The notes below the pieces were generated by a model that made no database searches, was not told the origin of the DNA, and was given only the letters and a program-made list of their open reading frames with translations. From Micromonosporaceae bacterium (GTDB lineage Bacteria; Actinomycetota; Actinomycetes; Mycobacteriales; Micromonosporaceae), in assembly GCA_009377645.1 (NCBI GenBank), contig WHTQ01000007.1, positions 31,552 through 95,551 on the forward strand: a DNA stretch of 64,000 nucleotides, read 5' to 3'. The position numbers and the translations under genes were made by a program. Each line of letters starts with the position of its first letter. The first letter of the stretch is position 1. Of the stretch, positions 9,101 through 17,886 are shown piece by piece.

Positions 9101-9165
9101 GTCGATCATGGACTTTCCGGCCCGACCCGTTGGCGACCCGCCGCCCTGGAAAGTCCATGATCAAC
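9101..9165. repeat. GATCATGGACTTTCC palindromic element, intergenic copy
   Basis: Arms GTCGATCATGGACTTTCC (9101-9118) and GGAAAGTCCATGATCAAC (9148-9165) are complementary at 17 of 18 positions with a 29-base loop. It fills the gap between metK and priA, so it could work as a terminator-like hairpin for metK-proximal transcripts, or be a mobile palindrome. It contains no ORF. Confidence 0.92.
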
Positions 9166-9180
9166 GCGCGGAAAGAGCGG

Positions 9181-10374
9181 CTACGCGCCGGCGGCTTGCT
9201 TGAGGTCGGCGACCCGGTCGGTCCGCTCCCAGGTGAAGTCCGGCAGCTCCCGGCCGAAGTGGCCGTAGGCGGCGGTCCGCTGGTAGATCGGGCGCAGCAG
9301 GTCCAGATCCCGGATGATGGCGGCCGGGCGCAGGTCGAAGACCTGGTGGACTGCCTTCTCGATCTGGTCGGTCGGGACCACCTCGGTGCCGAACGTGTCG
9401 ACCAGGACACTGACCGGGTGGGCCTTGCCGATGGCGTAGGCGACCTGGACTTCGCAGCGTTCGGCGAGGCCAGCGGCCACGACGTTCTTGGCGACCCAGC
9501 GCATGGCGTAGGCGGCGGACCGGTCGACCTTGGAGGGATCCTTGCCGGAGAACGCGCCACCGCCGTGCCGGGCATAGCCGCCGTACGTGTCGACGATGAT
9601 CTTCCGGCCGGTCAGCCCGGCGTCCCCCATCGGGCCCCCGACCTCGAACCGCCCGGTCGGGTTGACCAGCAGGCGATAACCGGAGGTGTCCAGCGCCAGC
9701 CCCTCGATTTCGGGACCGATCACGTGCTCGCGCACGTCCGGCGTGAGCAGCTCCTCCAGCGAGATGTCGCCGGCGTGCTGGGAGGACACGACCACCGTGT
9801 TCAGCCGGACCGGCTGCAGCCCCTCGTACTCGATGGTGACCTGGGTCTTGCCGTCCGGCCGCAGGTAGGGCACGGTGCCGTCCTTACGGACCGCGGACAG
9901 CCGCTGCGCCAGCCGGTGCGCCAGCGCGATCGGCAGCGGCATCAGCTCCGGAGTCTCGCTGCACGCGAAGCCGAACATCATGCCCTGGTCGCCGGCGCCC
10001 TGCGCGTCCAGCGAGTCACCGGCACCCTCGACCCGCTCCTCGAAGGCGTGCTCCACGCCCTGGGCGATGTCCGGCGACTGCGAGCCGATCGACACGCTCA
10101 CGCCGCACGAGCCGCCGTCGAAGCCCTTCTTGGACGAGTCGTAGCCGATCTCCAGGATGGTGCGCCGCACGATCTCGGGAATGTCCGCGTACGCGTTGGT
10201 GGTGACCTCTCCAGCCACGTGCACCTGACCGGTGGTGATCAGCGTCTCGACCGCCACCCGGCTGCGCGGGTCGTGCGTCAGCAAGGCGTCGAGCACCCCG
10301 TCGCTGACCTGGTCGGCGATCTTGTCGGGATGGCCCTCGGTAACCGACTCGGATGTGAACAGACGGCGGGTCAC
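9181..10374 (-). CDS. metK: S-adenosylmethionine synthetase
   Basis: 397 residues, standard length. It forms SAM from methionine and ATP. Motifs seen: [16 protein letters not shown] near the N-terminus (ATP/methionine site), [12 protein letters not shown] (about 118-129), and the glycine-rich phosphate loop [19 protein letters not shown] (about 260-278). The GTG start follows GGAG by seven bases. No SAM-type riboswitch was recognised in the 106 bp upstream of it. It is downstream of coaBC in the conserved gmk-rpoZ-coaBC-metK-priA order. Confidence 0.97.
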   Translation of the reverse strand: MTRRLFTSESVTEGHPDKIADQVSDGVLDALLTHDPRSRVAVETLITTGQVHVAGEVTTNAYADIPEIVRRTILEIGYDSSKKGFDGGSCGVSVSIGSQSPDIAQGVEHAFEERVEGAGDSLDAQGAGDQGMMFGFACSETPELMPLPIALAHRLAQRLSAVRKDGTVPYLRPDGKTQVTIEYEGLQPVRLNTVVVSSQHAGDISLEELLTPDVREHVIGPEIEGLALDTSGYRLLVNPTGRFEVGGPMGDAGLTGRKIIVDTYGGYARHGGGAFSGKDPSKVDRSAAYAMRWVAKNVVAAGLAERCEVQVAYAIGKAHPVSVLVDTFGTEVVPTDQIEKAVHQVFDLRPAAIIRDLDLLRPIYQRTAAYGHFGRELPDFTWERTDRVADLKQAAGA

Positions 10375-10480
10375 AGGCGCTCCTCAGTGCTAGGGGACGT
10401 CAGTGTTTCGCGAAGCCTATCGAGTCGCTGGTGAGGCCCCCAACGCCAGGCGGCCGGACCGACCGGTTTCAACCGAAATG

Positions 10481-11692
10481 TTACGCAACCGGCAGCCGGG
10501 ACACGAGCAGGTCCCATACGGCGTCGGCCAGCTCGTCCTTGGTACGCGGGGACAGCACCGTGGTGCTCCCGTCCGCTCCCAGCACGGTGGCGGCGTTGGT
10601 GTCCGAGCCGAACCCGCCCGGCGCGCCGTCCCCGACCTGGTTGAGCACGATCAGATCGGCGCGCTTGCTGGCCAGCTTGGCGCGGGCGCTGGCGATCGCC
10701 GCGTCGCCGGTGACGGTCTCGGCGGCGAACGCGACCAGCAACCGTCCGGACCGCGGCTTGGCGGCGCCGACCGCGGCGGCGACGTCGACGGTCGGCACCA
10801 GGGCGAGCGCCAGCCCGGCACCGGCCTTCGCGATCTTCTCCGGGGCGTACTCGGCCGGGCGGAAGTCGCACGGGGCGGCGGCCATCACCACCGCGTCGGC
10901 GCCGGTCGCGGCGGCGAGCGTGGCGTCGTGCAGCTGGTCGGTGGTCTCCACCGGAACCACCCGGACACCCGCCGGGTCGGGCAGGCCGACGTTGGCGGCC
11001 ACCAGGGTGACCGTCGCGCCCCGGGCCACCGCGGTACGCGCGAACGCGTACCCCTGCTTGCCGGAGGAGCGGTTGCCGAGGAACCGTACTGGGTCCAGCG
11101 GCTCCCGGGTGCCGCCGGCGGTGACGACGAACCGCCGGCCGGTCAGGTCCCGGGCGAGGTCGCCGCGGGCCAGCACCCGGGCGGCCAGCGTGAACAGTTC
11201 GGCGGGCTCGGGGAGCCGGCCGGTGCCCGAGTCCGCCCCGGTCAGCCGGCCAGTCGCCGGCTCGACCACGATCGCGCCGCGCTCCCGCAGCGTGGCCACG
11301 TTGGCGACGGTCGCCGGGTGCTCCCACATCTCGGTGTGCATCGCCGGGGCGAACAGCACCGGGCTGCGGGCGGTGAGCAGGGTGCTGGTGAGCAGGTCGT
11401 CGGCGATCCCGGCGGCGGCGCGGGCGAGCAGGTCGGCGGTGGCCGGGGCCACCAGCACCAGCTCGGCCTGCTGGCCGATCCGCACGTGCGGCACCTGGCC
11501 GACGTCCGACCACACGTCGGTGGCGACCGGCGCGCCGGACAGCGCCTCCCAGGTCGCGGCGCCGACGAACCGCAGCGCCGCCTCGGTCGGGACCACCCGG
11601 ACCTGGTGGCCGGCCTCGGTGAGCAGCCGCAGCAGCTCGCAGACCTTGTAGGCGGCGATCCCGCCGGCCACCCCTAGGACAACCCGGGCCAC
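10481..11692 (-). CDS. coaBC: Bifunctional phosphopantothenoylcysteine decarboxylase / phosphopantothenate-cysteine ligase
   Basis: 403 residues. The N-terminal flavoprotein CoaC half starts GVAGGIAAYK and carries APAMHTEMW, the variant of the substrate-binding PxMNxxMW clamp. The C-terminal CoaB half begins VTAGGTREPLDPVRFLGNRS (about 190-210) and has AAPCDFRPAEY and a dimerising K at APEKIAK. It performs two consecutive steps of CoA synthesis from 4'-phosphopantothenate. It starts 12 bp after the rpoZ stop, so it belongs to the same message. Confidence 0.95.
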   Translation of the reverse strand: MARVVLGVAGGIAAYKVCELLRLLTEAGHQVRVVPTEAALRFVGAATWEALSGAPVATDVWSDVGQVPHVRIGQQAELVLVAPATADLLARAAAGIADDLLTSTLLTARSPVLFAPAMHTEMWEHPATVANVATLRERGAIVVEPATGRLTGADSGTGRLPEPAELFTLAARVLARGDLARDLTGRRFVVTAGGTREPLDPVRFLGNRSSGKQGYAFARTAVARGATVTLVAANVGLPDPAGVRVVPVETTDQLHDATLAAATGADAVVMAAAPCDFRPAEYAPEKIAKAGAGLALALVPTVDVAAAVGAAKPRSGRLLVAFAAETVTGDAAIASARAKLASKRADLIVLNQVGDGAPGGFGSDTNAATVLGADGSTTVLSPRTKDELADAVWDLLVSRLPVA

Positions 11693-11704
11693 GGCGGGGG
11701 CGGC

Positions 11705-11968
11705 TCAGCCGTCGGTCGGCTCGGCGGCGAGCAGGCCCGTGTTGATCTCCCGCATCGCGATCGAGAGCGCCTTCTCCTGCGGGGTCGTCTCCACCAGTGG
11801 TCCGACATACTCCAGCAGGCCCTCGCCGAGCTGGCTGTAGTAGGCGTTGATCTGGCGAGCCCGCTTCGCCGCGAAGATCACCAGCGCGTACTTGGAAGAG
11901 CTCTTCTCCAGCAGCTCGTCGATCGGCGGGTTGGTGATTCCCTCGGGCTGGGCCACGGTTCCGGACAC
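11705..11968 (-). CDS. rpoZ: RNA polymerase omega subunit
   Basis: 87 residues. The conserved core is [20 protein letters not shown] followed by [12 protein letters not shown], the part of omega that clamps the beta' C-terminus. The GTG start has AAGGAT six bases upstream. It follows gmk by 10 bp, an arrangement kept across actinobacteria. Confidence 0.96.
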   Translation of the reverse strand: MSGTVAQPEGITNPPIDELLEKSSSKYALVIFAAKRARQINAYYSQLGEGLLEYVGPLVETTPQEKALSIAMREINTGLLAAEPTDG

Positions 11969-11978
11969 AGTGATCCTT

Positions 11979-12566
11979 CTATAAGAGAGCGGGTGAACCG
12001 AGTAATCCTACCAGCTCGTCCGCGGCGCGCACGACGGAGTGGTTCACCACGGTCACGTCGAACTCCGGCTCGGCCGCCAGCTCCTCCCGAGCGTGCGCCA
12101 GCCGCCGCCGCACCGTCTCCGGGTCGTCCGTGCCCCGCCCCACCAACCGCCGCTCCAGCTCCTGCCAGCTCGGCGGGGCGAGGAAGACCAGCCGGGCCGC
12201 CGGTATGGCCCGCCGCACCTGCCGGGCGCCCTGCAGGTCGATCTTCAGCAGCACCGGCTCGCCCTCGGCCAGCCGCGCCACCACCGGCGCCCGCGGAGTG
12301 CCGTAGCGGGCGCCCGCGAACTCCGCCCACTCCAGCAGCTGGCCGCCCGCCACCAGCCGGTCGAACTCGTCCCGGTCCACGAAGTGGTAGTGCACCCCGT
12401 CCACCTCGTACTCCCGGCGCGGCCGGGTGGTCACCGAGACCGACAGCCAGACCCACGGCGAACGCGCCCGGATCAGCTCGATCACGCTGTCCTTGCCGAC
12501 CCCGGACGGGCCGGACAGGACGGTGAGCCGAGCTGCCGGGCGCGTGTCCCCCATGTCTGTGTCCAC
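11979..12566 (-). CDS. gmk: Guanylate kinase
   Basis: 195 residues. It phosphorylates GMP to GDP. The P-loop GPSGVGKDS is near residue 20, the GMP-binding [10 protein letters not shown] near 43-52 and the YHFVDRDEF motif follows. The first codon is GTG at 12566, six bases after a TAGAAA sequence, which fits a leaderless start; the internal ATG at 12554 (MGDTRP) lacks a Shine-Dalgarno site. It lies 29 bp after mihF and may be read both from the mihF promoter and on its own. Confidence 0.95.
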   Translation of the reverse strand: MDTDMGDTRPAARLTVLSGPSGVGKDSVIELIRARSPWVWLSVSVTTRPRREYEVDGVHYHFVDRDEFDRLVAGGQLLEWAEFAGARYGTPRAPVVARLAEGEPVLLKIDLQGARQVRRAIPAARLVFLAPPSWQELERRLVGRGTDDPETVRRRLAHAREELAAEPEFDVTVVNHSVVRAADELVGLLGSPALL

Positions 12567-12595
12567 TGCTTGTTTCTACCCTGTCGCCGCGTCGG

Positions 12596-12910
12596 CTACG
12601 CGGTGAACTCGCCAAGCAGTGCCTTCCGTTGTTGCTCGCCGAGGCCACGCAGCCGGCGGCTGTCGGCGATCTTCAGCTTCTCCATGGTCTGGGTCGCCTT
12701 GACCTTGCCGATCCCCGGCAGGGCCTGCAGCACCGTGACCACCTTGAGCTTGCCGATGACGTCGTCCGACTCCGCCCGGTCGAGCAGCTCGGCGAGGGTG
12801 ACCTGGCCGTTCTTGAGCTGTTCCTTGAGGTCGGCCCGCGCCTTGCGGACCTCGGCCGCCTTTGCCAGGGCGGCCGCCCGCTGCTCGGGACTCAGTGATG
12901 GGAGGGGCAC
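12596..12910 (-). CDS. mihF: Actinobacterial integration host factor
   Basis: 104 residues beginning at a GTG (VPLPSLSPEQRAAALAKA) with AGGAG five bases upstream. The open frame continues further up, but this start matches the family length of about 105. The helical N-terminus and the H2TH-like LPGIGKVKATQTMEKLKIA segment (about 64-82) match mIHF/sIHF, a nucleoid DNA-bending protein unrelated to HU/IHF. The gene sits between pyrF and gmk as in Streptomyces and Mycobacterium. Confidence 0.94.
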   Translation of the reverse strand: MPLPSLSPEQRAAALAKAAEVRKARADLKEQLKNGQVTLAELLDRAESDDVIGKLKVVTVLQALPGIGKVKATQTMEKLKIADSRRLRGLGEQQRKALLGEFTA

Positions 12911-13028
12911 CAGTTCTCCTCGCAAATCTTCATCGCACCGGCCGGTCCGGCGCGGCGTGTGTGACACCTTCTGACGGTTGACTCGTGATGCCTCCGGTAA
13001 CCACCGGTGCATCGGTCCAGCGCTGGGG

Positions 13029-13057
13029 AAACTAGCTGGTGGTGATGGTTTCAGCAA
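13029..13057 (-). promoter_or_regulatory. Candidate mihF promoter
   Basis: On the minus strand TTGCTG (13057-13052) and TAGTTT (13034-13029) are separated by exactly 17 bases, a good match to an actinobacterial housekeeping promoter. It lies in the 213-bp gap between pyrF and mihF, about 115 bp before the mihF start, leaving a long leader that holds a CCGGT...ACCGG inverted repeat. Confidence 0.5.
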
Positions 13058-13123
13058 CAGCGCCACGCGATGATCGACCGGGGCGGAACGTGCCGGGCGT
13101 CACATCCTGAACGGACAAACCGG

Positions 13124-13957
13124 TCAAACCGCCACGGCGAGGGCGCGCCGGCAGTCGGCCAGCGCCGCCTCCGCCGCCGCCCGCAGGCCGGCCACGCTCG
13201 GGCCGGCGGCGAGGATCTCCCGGGAGTACGAGGGCAGCACCGCCCCCGGGTCGGGTCCGAACCCGGCCGTCAGGTCGGCCGCCGTGGCCCCCTGCGCGCC
13301 GAGCCCGGGCGCCAGCACCGGGCCGCCCAGCCGGGACAGGTCCAGCCCGGTCGGGCCGACCGTCGCACCGATCACCACCCCGAAGCTGCCGGCCGCCGCA
13401 CCCTGGTTGAGCTGGGCAATCTCATCCACCACCAGCTGGGCGACGGGCCGGCCGTCGGCGGTGCGGGCGCGCTGCACGGACCCCGCGTCCGGGTTGGAGG
13501 TCAGCGCCAGCACGAACACGCCGCCGCCGTGGGCGCGGGCCGCCGCGAACATCGGGTCCAGCGAACCCACCCCGAGGTACGGGTGGGCGGTGATCGCGTC
13601 GACCGCCAGCGGGCTGGCCGGGTCGAGGTACGCGGATGCGTAGCCGGCGGTCGTGGAGCCGATGTCGCCCCGCTTGACGTCCAGCAGCACCAGCGCTCCG
13701 GCCGCCCGCAGGTCCCGGATAGTTGCCTCCAAGACGCCGATCCCACGCGAACCGAACCGCTCGAAGAAAGCAGACTGAGGTTTAAACACTGCCACCCGAT
13801 CGGCCAATGCCTCCACCACCGTTCGGGTGAACCGTTCCAGCCCGCTCGGGTCGTCGGTAAGGCCCCAGCCGGTCAGCAGCTCCGGATGCGGGTCGATCCC
13901 GACGCACAGCGGCCCGCGGGCCAGCTTGGCCGCCCGCAACCGCGCCCCGAAGCTCAT
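13124..13957 (-). CDS. pyrF: Orotidine 5'-phosphate decarboxylase
   Basis: 277 residues, the longer mycobacterial type. The final step of UMP synthesis. The catalytic lysine lies in [12 protein letters not shown] (about 92-103), with [10 protein letters not shown] near the N-terminus and [10 protein letters not shown] at the phosphate site. Its ATG overlaps the bioA stop (ATGA), so its translation is coupled to bioA and, through it, to pyrD. Confidence 0.95.
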   Translation of the reverse strand: MSFGARLRAAKLARGPLCVGIDPHPELLTGWGLTDDPSGLERFTRTVVEALADRVAVFKPQSAFFERFGSRGIGVLEATIRDLRAAGALVLLDVKRGDIGSTTAGYASAYLDPASPLAVDAITAHPYLGVGSLDPMFAAARAHGGGVFVLALTSNPDAGSVQRARTADGRPVAQLVVDEIAQLNQGAAAGSFGVVIGATVGPTGLDLSRLGGPVLAPGLGAQGATAADLTAGFGPDPGAVLPSYSREILAAGPSVAGLRAAAEAALADCRRALAVAV

Positions 13958-15267
13958 CCCGACTCCTCCCGATCGACCGCGGCGACCGAGACCGCAGTGA
14001 CCGCGGCGCCTACGGCCGACGTAATGGTAGCGACCTCGGCGTCACTGGCCAGATACGGCGGCATGGTGTAGACCAGGTTCCGGAACGGGCGCAGCCACGC
14101 CCCCTGCGCGACCGCCGCCGCGGTGGCGGCCGGCACGTCCACCGGACGGTCGAGCTGCACCACCCCGATCGCGCCCAGCACCCGCACGTCGACCACCCCC
14201 GGCTGGTCGGCCAGCGGCGCCAGCCCGGCCCGCAGCCCGGCCTCGACCCGGGCCACGTCGCCGCGCCAGTCCCGCTCCCGCAGCAGCCCGATCGAGGCGT
14301 TGGCGACCGCGCAGGCCAGCGGGTTGCCCATGAACGTCGGCCCGTGGGCCAGCACCGACGGCTCTCCGACGGCGATCCCGCGCGCCACCTCCGGCGTGCA
14401 CAGCACCGCGGCGGCCGACAGGTAGCCCCCGGTGAGCGCCTTGCCGAGGCAGAGCACGTCCGGGGTGACGCCGGCGTGGTCGGCGGCGAACAGCGCCCCG
14501 GTGCGGCCGAACCCGGTGGCGATCTCGTCGAAGATCAACAGAACGTCGTACGCCCGGGTGAGCTCGCGCAGTGCCGACAGGTAGCCCGGGTGGTGGAACC
14601 GCATCCCGCCGGCCCCCTGCACCACCGGCTCCACGATCACCGCCGCCAGCTCGTCCCGGTGCGCCGCCAGGGTCTGCGCCAGCGCGTCCAGGTAGGCCGG
14701 CTCGGGCGGGGCGTCGAACCCGGCCGGCGGGGCCGGCACGAACACCTGCTCGGGCAGCACCCCGCGCCACAGCGCGTGCATCCCGCCCTCCGGGTCGCAC
14801 ACGCTCATCGGGTGGAACGTGTCCCCGTGGTAGCCGCCCCGCCAGGTCAGCAGCCGCCGCCGGCCGGGCCGGCCCCGGGCGCGCTGGTACTGCAGGCACA
14901 TCTTGACCGCGACCTCCACGCTGACCGAGCCGGAGTCGGCCAGGAACACGTGCGCCAGCCCGGCCGGGGCGATCTCCACCAGGGTGCGGGCCAGCCGGAC
15001 CGCCGGCTGGTGGGTAAGGCCGCCGAACATCACGTGGCTCATCCGGTCCAGCTGGTCGCGCACGGCCGCGTCCAGCACCGGGTGCCGGTAGCCGTGGATC
15101 GCCGCCCACCAGCTCGACATCCCGTCGACCAGCTCCCGGCCGTCGGCCAGCCGCAGCCGGGCCCCGTACGCGCTCTCCACCAGGTAGGACGGCGCGGTGG
15201 CCGGCATCGGGGCGTACGGGTGCCAGACGTGCGCCCGGTCCAGCGCCAGCGTCTCCTCCGGGGTCAT
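13954..15267 (-). CDS. bioA: Adenosylmethionine-8-amino-7-oxononanoate aminotransferase
   Basis: 437 residues. Class III PLP aminotransferase that uses SAM as amino donor in biotin synthesis. Signatures: HVWHPYAPM at the N-terminus, [12 protein letters not shown] (substrate pocket), the PLP-aspartate in [15 protein letters not shown], and the Schiff-base lysine in [13 protein letters not shown] (about 268-280). No other bio gene is nearby. It is wedged between pyrD and pyrF. The in-frame ATG lies in the second copy of a 19-bp duplication, with GGAGGAG just upstream supplied by the first copy. Confidence 0.93.
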   Translation of the reverse strand: MTPEETLALDRAHVWHPYAPMPATAPSYLVESAYGARLRLADGRELVDGMSSWWAAIHGYRHPVLDAAVRDQLDRMSHVMFGGLTHQPAVRLARTLVEIAPAGLAHVFLADSGSVSVEVAVKMCLQYQRARGRPGRRRLLTWRGGYHGDTFHPMSVCDPEGGMHALWRGVLPEQVFVPAPPAGFDAPPEPAYLDALAQTLAAHRDELAAVIVEPVVQGAGGMRFHHPGYLSALRELTRAYDVLLIFDEIATGFGRTGALFAADHAGVTPDVLCLGKALTGGYLSAAAVLCTPEVARGIAVGEPSVLAHGPTFMGNPLACAVANASIGLLRERDWRGDVARVEAGLRAGLAPLADQPGVVDVRVLGAIGVVQLDRPVDVPAATAAAVAQGAWLRPFRNLVYTMPPYLASDAEVATITSAVGAAVTAVSVAAVDREESG

Positions 15268-15288
15268 CCGTCTCCTCCGGGGTCATCC
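15251..15288. repeat. 19-bp perfect tandem duplication at the pyrD/bioA junction
   Basis: GTCTCCTCCGGGGTCATCC occurs at 15251-15269 and again at 15270-15288. On the coding strand each copy contains GGATGACC followed by GGAGGAGAC. The copy nearer pyrD holds the pyrD stop and an out-of-frame ATG; the other holds the true bioA ATG. The duplication thus places a Shine-Dalgarno sequence before the bioA start. Confidence 0.97.
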
Positions 15289-16311
15289 GGCCAGCTTCCG
15301 GGCGGCGGCCCGGACCAGCGCCGGACCGTGGTAGACCAGCCCGGTGAACAGCTGCACCAGGCTGGCCCCGGCGTCGCCCAGCCGGGCCGCGTCGTCGGCG
15401 GTCATCACCCCGCCGACCCCGATCACCGGCAGCGCGCCGCCGGTCTGCCGGTGCACGAAGGCCACCACTTCGCGGGCCCGGCCGGTCAGCGGCCGCCCGG
15501 ACAGCCCACCCGGCTCCTGCCCGGCCGCCTGGTCGGCCGGCGCCAGCCCGGCCCGGGCGGTGGTGGTGTTGGTGGCGATCACGCCGGCCGCGCCCCGGTC
15601 GGTGCAGACCTGCAGCAGCTCCCCGATCGCGTGGTCGGTCAGGTCCGGGGCGATCTTCACCAGGACCGGCTTGTCCCCCACCAGCGCCGCCAGCAGCGCG
15701 TCCAGGTGCCCCCGGTCCTGCAGGGTGCGCAGCCCGGGCGTGTTGGGCGAGGAGACGTTGACCGCGAAGTAGTCGGCGTGCTCGCGCAGCACCCGGTACG
15801 AGGCGAGGTAGTCCTCGACCGCGTCGCTCAGCTCGGTGGCCCGGGACTTGCCCAGCGAGATCCCCAGCGGCACCGGCGGCCGCCCCCGCACTGCCAGCCG
15901 GTCGGCCAGCGCCCGGGCGCCCCGGTTGTTGAACCCCATCCGGTTCAGCAGCGCCTCGCTGTCCGGCAGCCGCCGCAGCCGCGGCCGCTCGTTGCCCGGC
16001 TGCGGGTGCCAGGTGACCGTACCGACCTCCACGAAGCCGAACCCGAGCGCCGGCCAGGCGGCCAGCGCGGTGGCGTCCTTGTCCATCCCGGCGGCCAGCC
16101 CCACCGGGTTCGGGAACCGGATCCCGAACACGGTCCGGGGGGACTCGACCGCGTACCGCCGGCGCACCGCCGCCAGCGCCCCCGGCCGCCGGGCCAGCCG
16201 GCCCAGCCGCCGCAGGGTCCACTCGTGCGCGGCCTCGGCGTCCCCGTCACCCACCCGGAACAGGTACGGTCGCAGCGCTCGCTCGAACAACATCAGACTG
16301 ATTCGTACCAC
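15283..16311 (-). CDS. pyrD: Dihydroorotate dehydrogenase (quinone), class 2
   Basis: 342 residues. It oxidises dihydroorotate with FMN and passes electrons to menaquinone at the membrane. The class 2 features are the N-terminal membrane-associating helix (about 7-40), catalytic serine in [11 protein letters not shown] (about 175-185), KIAPDLTD, and the FMN-phosphate motif [13 protein letters not shown] near 290. An ATG at 16293 ([12 protein letters not shown]) is an alternative to the GTG at 16311; neither has a strong ribosome site. It is divergent from the GNAT gene. Confidence 0.95.
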   Translation of the reverse strand: MVRISLMLFERALRPYLFRVGDGDAEAAHEWTLRRLGRLARRPGALAAVRRRYAVESPRTVFGIRFPNPVGLAAGMDKDATALAAWPALGFGFVEVGTVTWHPQPGNERPRLRRLPDSEALLNRMGFNNRGARALADRLAVRGRPPVPLGISLGKSRATELSDAVEDYLASYRVLREHADYFAVNVSSPNTPGLRTLQDRGHLDALLAALVGDKPVLVKIAPDLTDHAIGELLQVCTDRGAAGVIATNTTTARAGLAPADQAAGQEPGGLSGRPLTGRAREVVAFVHRQTGGALPVIGVGGVMTADDAARLGDAGASLVQLFTGLVYHGPALVRAAARKLAG

Positions 16312-16359
16312 CCCGGCGGGCGGAGTTGCGATGACGGCACTGCGATGTCACTATGACGC

Positions 16360-17379
16360 ATGGACACCGTGGACATCGTACGAGTGGACCCGGCCGACGA
16401 GGCCCTGCTGGCCGAGCTGCACCGACTGCACCAGGCCGTACACGCCGCCGACCAGCCGGACCATCCCCGGCCACTGTGGGAGCCGTTCCTTGCCAGGCTG
16501 CGCCAGGACAACCGGGAGATGCGCACCGAGGTGCTGGCCGCCCACGTCGACGGCCAGCTGGCGGGGCGGGCGCTGATCGCGTGGCCGGTGATCGACAACC
16601 GCCACCTCGCCCAGTTCGACCTGGAGGTGATCCCTTCTCACCGGCGGCGCGGGGTGGGCCGGGCGCTGCTGGCTGGAGTGCGCCGGCGGGCGCAGGAAGA
16701 GCAACGACGCACCCTGGTCTCGGGCGCGAACCGGCCGGTGCTCGGTGGACCACCGCGCAGCGACGCCGGTGCCCGGTTCCTGGCGGCGATGGGGTTCGGG
16801 GTCGCGCTGGAGAGCATGTCGCGCCGGATCGACCTGGCCGCCGTCGACGCGGCCGACGAGCAGCGACTGCTGGCCGACTGCCGGCCGCGGGCGGCCGACT
16901 ACGAATGCGCGAGCTGGACCGGCCCCACCCCGGAGCCGCTCGCCGGCGGGGCCGCGCGGCTGGTGAACCGGCTCATGACCGACGCACCGACCGGCGAGCT
17001 GGATATCGAGGAGAGCACCCTGGACGCCGCCCGGCTGCACGCCGACGAGCAGGCCGCGCTGGACCGGGGCACCCACCTGGTCGCGGCGGCCGCCCGGCAC
17101 CGGGACACCGGCGAGGTGGCCGCCCTCACCCGGGTGGACGTCCGGCCGCCCGGCGACCACGGGACGATCTGGGTCACCATCGCCGATCCGCGGCATCGCG
17201 GCCACCGGCTCGGCACGATCGTCAAGATCGAGGTGCACCGGCTGGTCCGGCGGACCTTCCCGTACCTGCAGCACGTCTACACCGGCAACGCCGACTCGAA
17301 CGCGCACATGGTGGCGATCAACGAGCGGCTCGGCTACGTCGCCGTCGAGGCCGTCATCGTCTACCAGCTCAACCGGTAG
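16360..17379 (+). CDS. Double-domain GNAT N-acetyltransferase
   Basis: 339 residues with two GNAT folds. The first (about 5-160) has the acetyl-CoA loop HRRRGVGRALL; the second (about 175-335) has the degenerate HRGHRLGTIVKIEVHRLV. The C-terminal TGNADSNAHMVAINERLGY matches the motif shared by actinobacterial double-GNAT proteins such as mycothiol-synthase relatives, but the substrate is not known. The start ATG has no Shine-Dalgarno sequence. It is divergent from pyrD and convergent with a gene fragment whose stop overlaps its end. Confidence 0.82.
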   Translation: MDTVDIVRVDPADEALLAELHRLHQAVHAADQPDHPRPLWEPFLARLRQDNREMRTEVLAAHVDGQLAGRALIAWPVIDNRHLAQFDLEVIPSHRRRGVGRALLAGVRRRAQEEQRRTLVSGANRPVLGGPPRSDAGARFLAAMGFGVALESMSRRIDLAAVDAADEQRLLADCRPRAADYECASWTGPTPEPLAGGAARLVNRLMTDAPTGELDIEESTLDAARLHADEQAALDRGTHLVAAAARHRDTGEVAALTRVDVRPPGDHGTIWVTIADPRHRGHRLGTIVKIEVHRLVRRTFPYLQHVYTGNADSNAHMVAINERLGYVAVEAVIVYQLNR

Positions 17380-17560
17380 CCGAGGCGGCCTCGGCGGGCA
17401 GGCCGCGCGCGGCGCAGGCGGCTGCCACCGCCACCGGGCGAACCTGGTCGATGGGCAGCTCCGGCAGCAGCGCCGCGGTGTCCTGCAGCCCGCCCAGCGC
17501 CACCACCGCCCGGATCCGGTCGGCCGGGCCGGCCTGGCAGCGCACCCCGGACGGGACCGT
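17369..17560 (-). pseudogene. C-terminal fragment of an unidentified leftward gene
   Basis: Reading leftwards from about 17560, one frame gives RCQAGPADRIRAVVALGGLQ and continues ...RPVAVAAACAARGLPAEA before TGA at 17371-17369. Third codon positions are almost all G or C, as in real genes here, but only about 58 codons remain and no proper start or upstream region exists. I do not recognise the family. It abuts head to head with the MMPL fragment. Confidence 0.5.
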
Positions 17561-17562
17561 CC

Positions 17563-17886
17563 CACGGGCCGCTGGCCGGCGTGGCCGCGGCGCTGGCGGA
17601 CGCCGACCGGGTCGGCGCCGTGCAGCCGGCCGAGTCCAGCCCGGACGGCCGGACCGCCCGGATCGACCTGCTGCTGGCGGTGGCCGCGGCCTCGCTGATC
17701 CTGGCCGGCACGTTCAGCTCGCTGCTGGTCTCCCGGGTCGGGTTCCTCACCCAGCTCGGGTTGTCGGTCGCGGTCGGGATCCTGCTCGCCGCAGTGATGG
17801 CGCTGTTCCCGGTGCCCGGCCTGACCGCGCTGGTCGGGCGGGCCGCATGGTGGCCGGGCAACCGGCGCGGTCAGAGCTCGGGGTAG
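17563..17886 (+). pseudogene. MMPL/RND transporter, C-terminal remnant
   Basis: About 107 codons matching the last two to three transmembrane helices of actinobacterial MMPL proteins: LLLAVAAASLILAGTFSSLL, then SRVGFLTQLGLSVAVGILL and VPGLTALVGRAAWWPG with the typical short basic tail. A full MMPL protein has 11-12 helices and about 700 or more residues, so at least 85% is missing. The upstream sequence switches abruptly to a gene fragment on the other strand. The stop overlaps the end of add by 16 bp. Confidence 0.75.

Noticed and set aside
10375..10480. SAM riboswitch before metK
   Set aside because: I could not find a SAM-I, SAM-II or SAM-IV-like set of paired segments; the gap lies between coaBC and metK and looks like an ordinary intergenic region.
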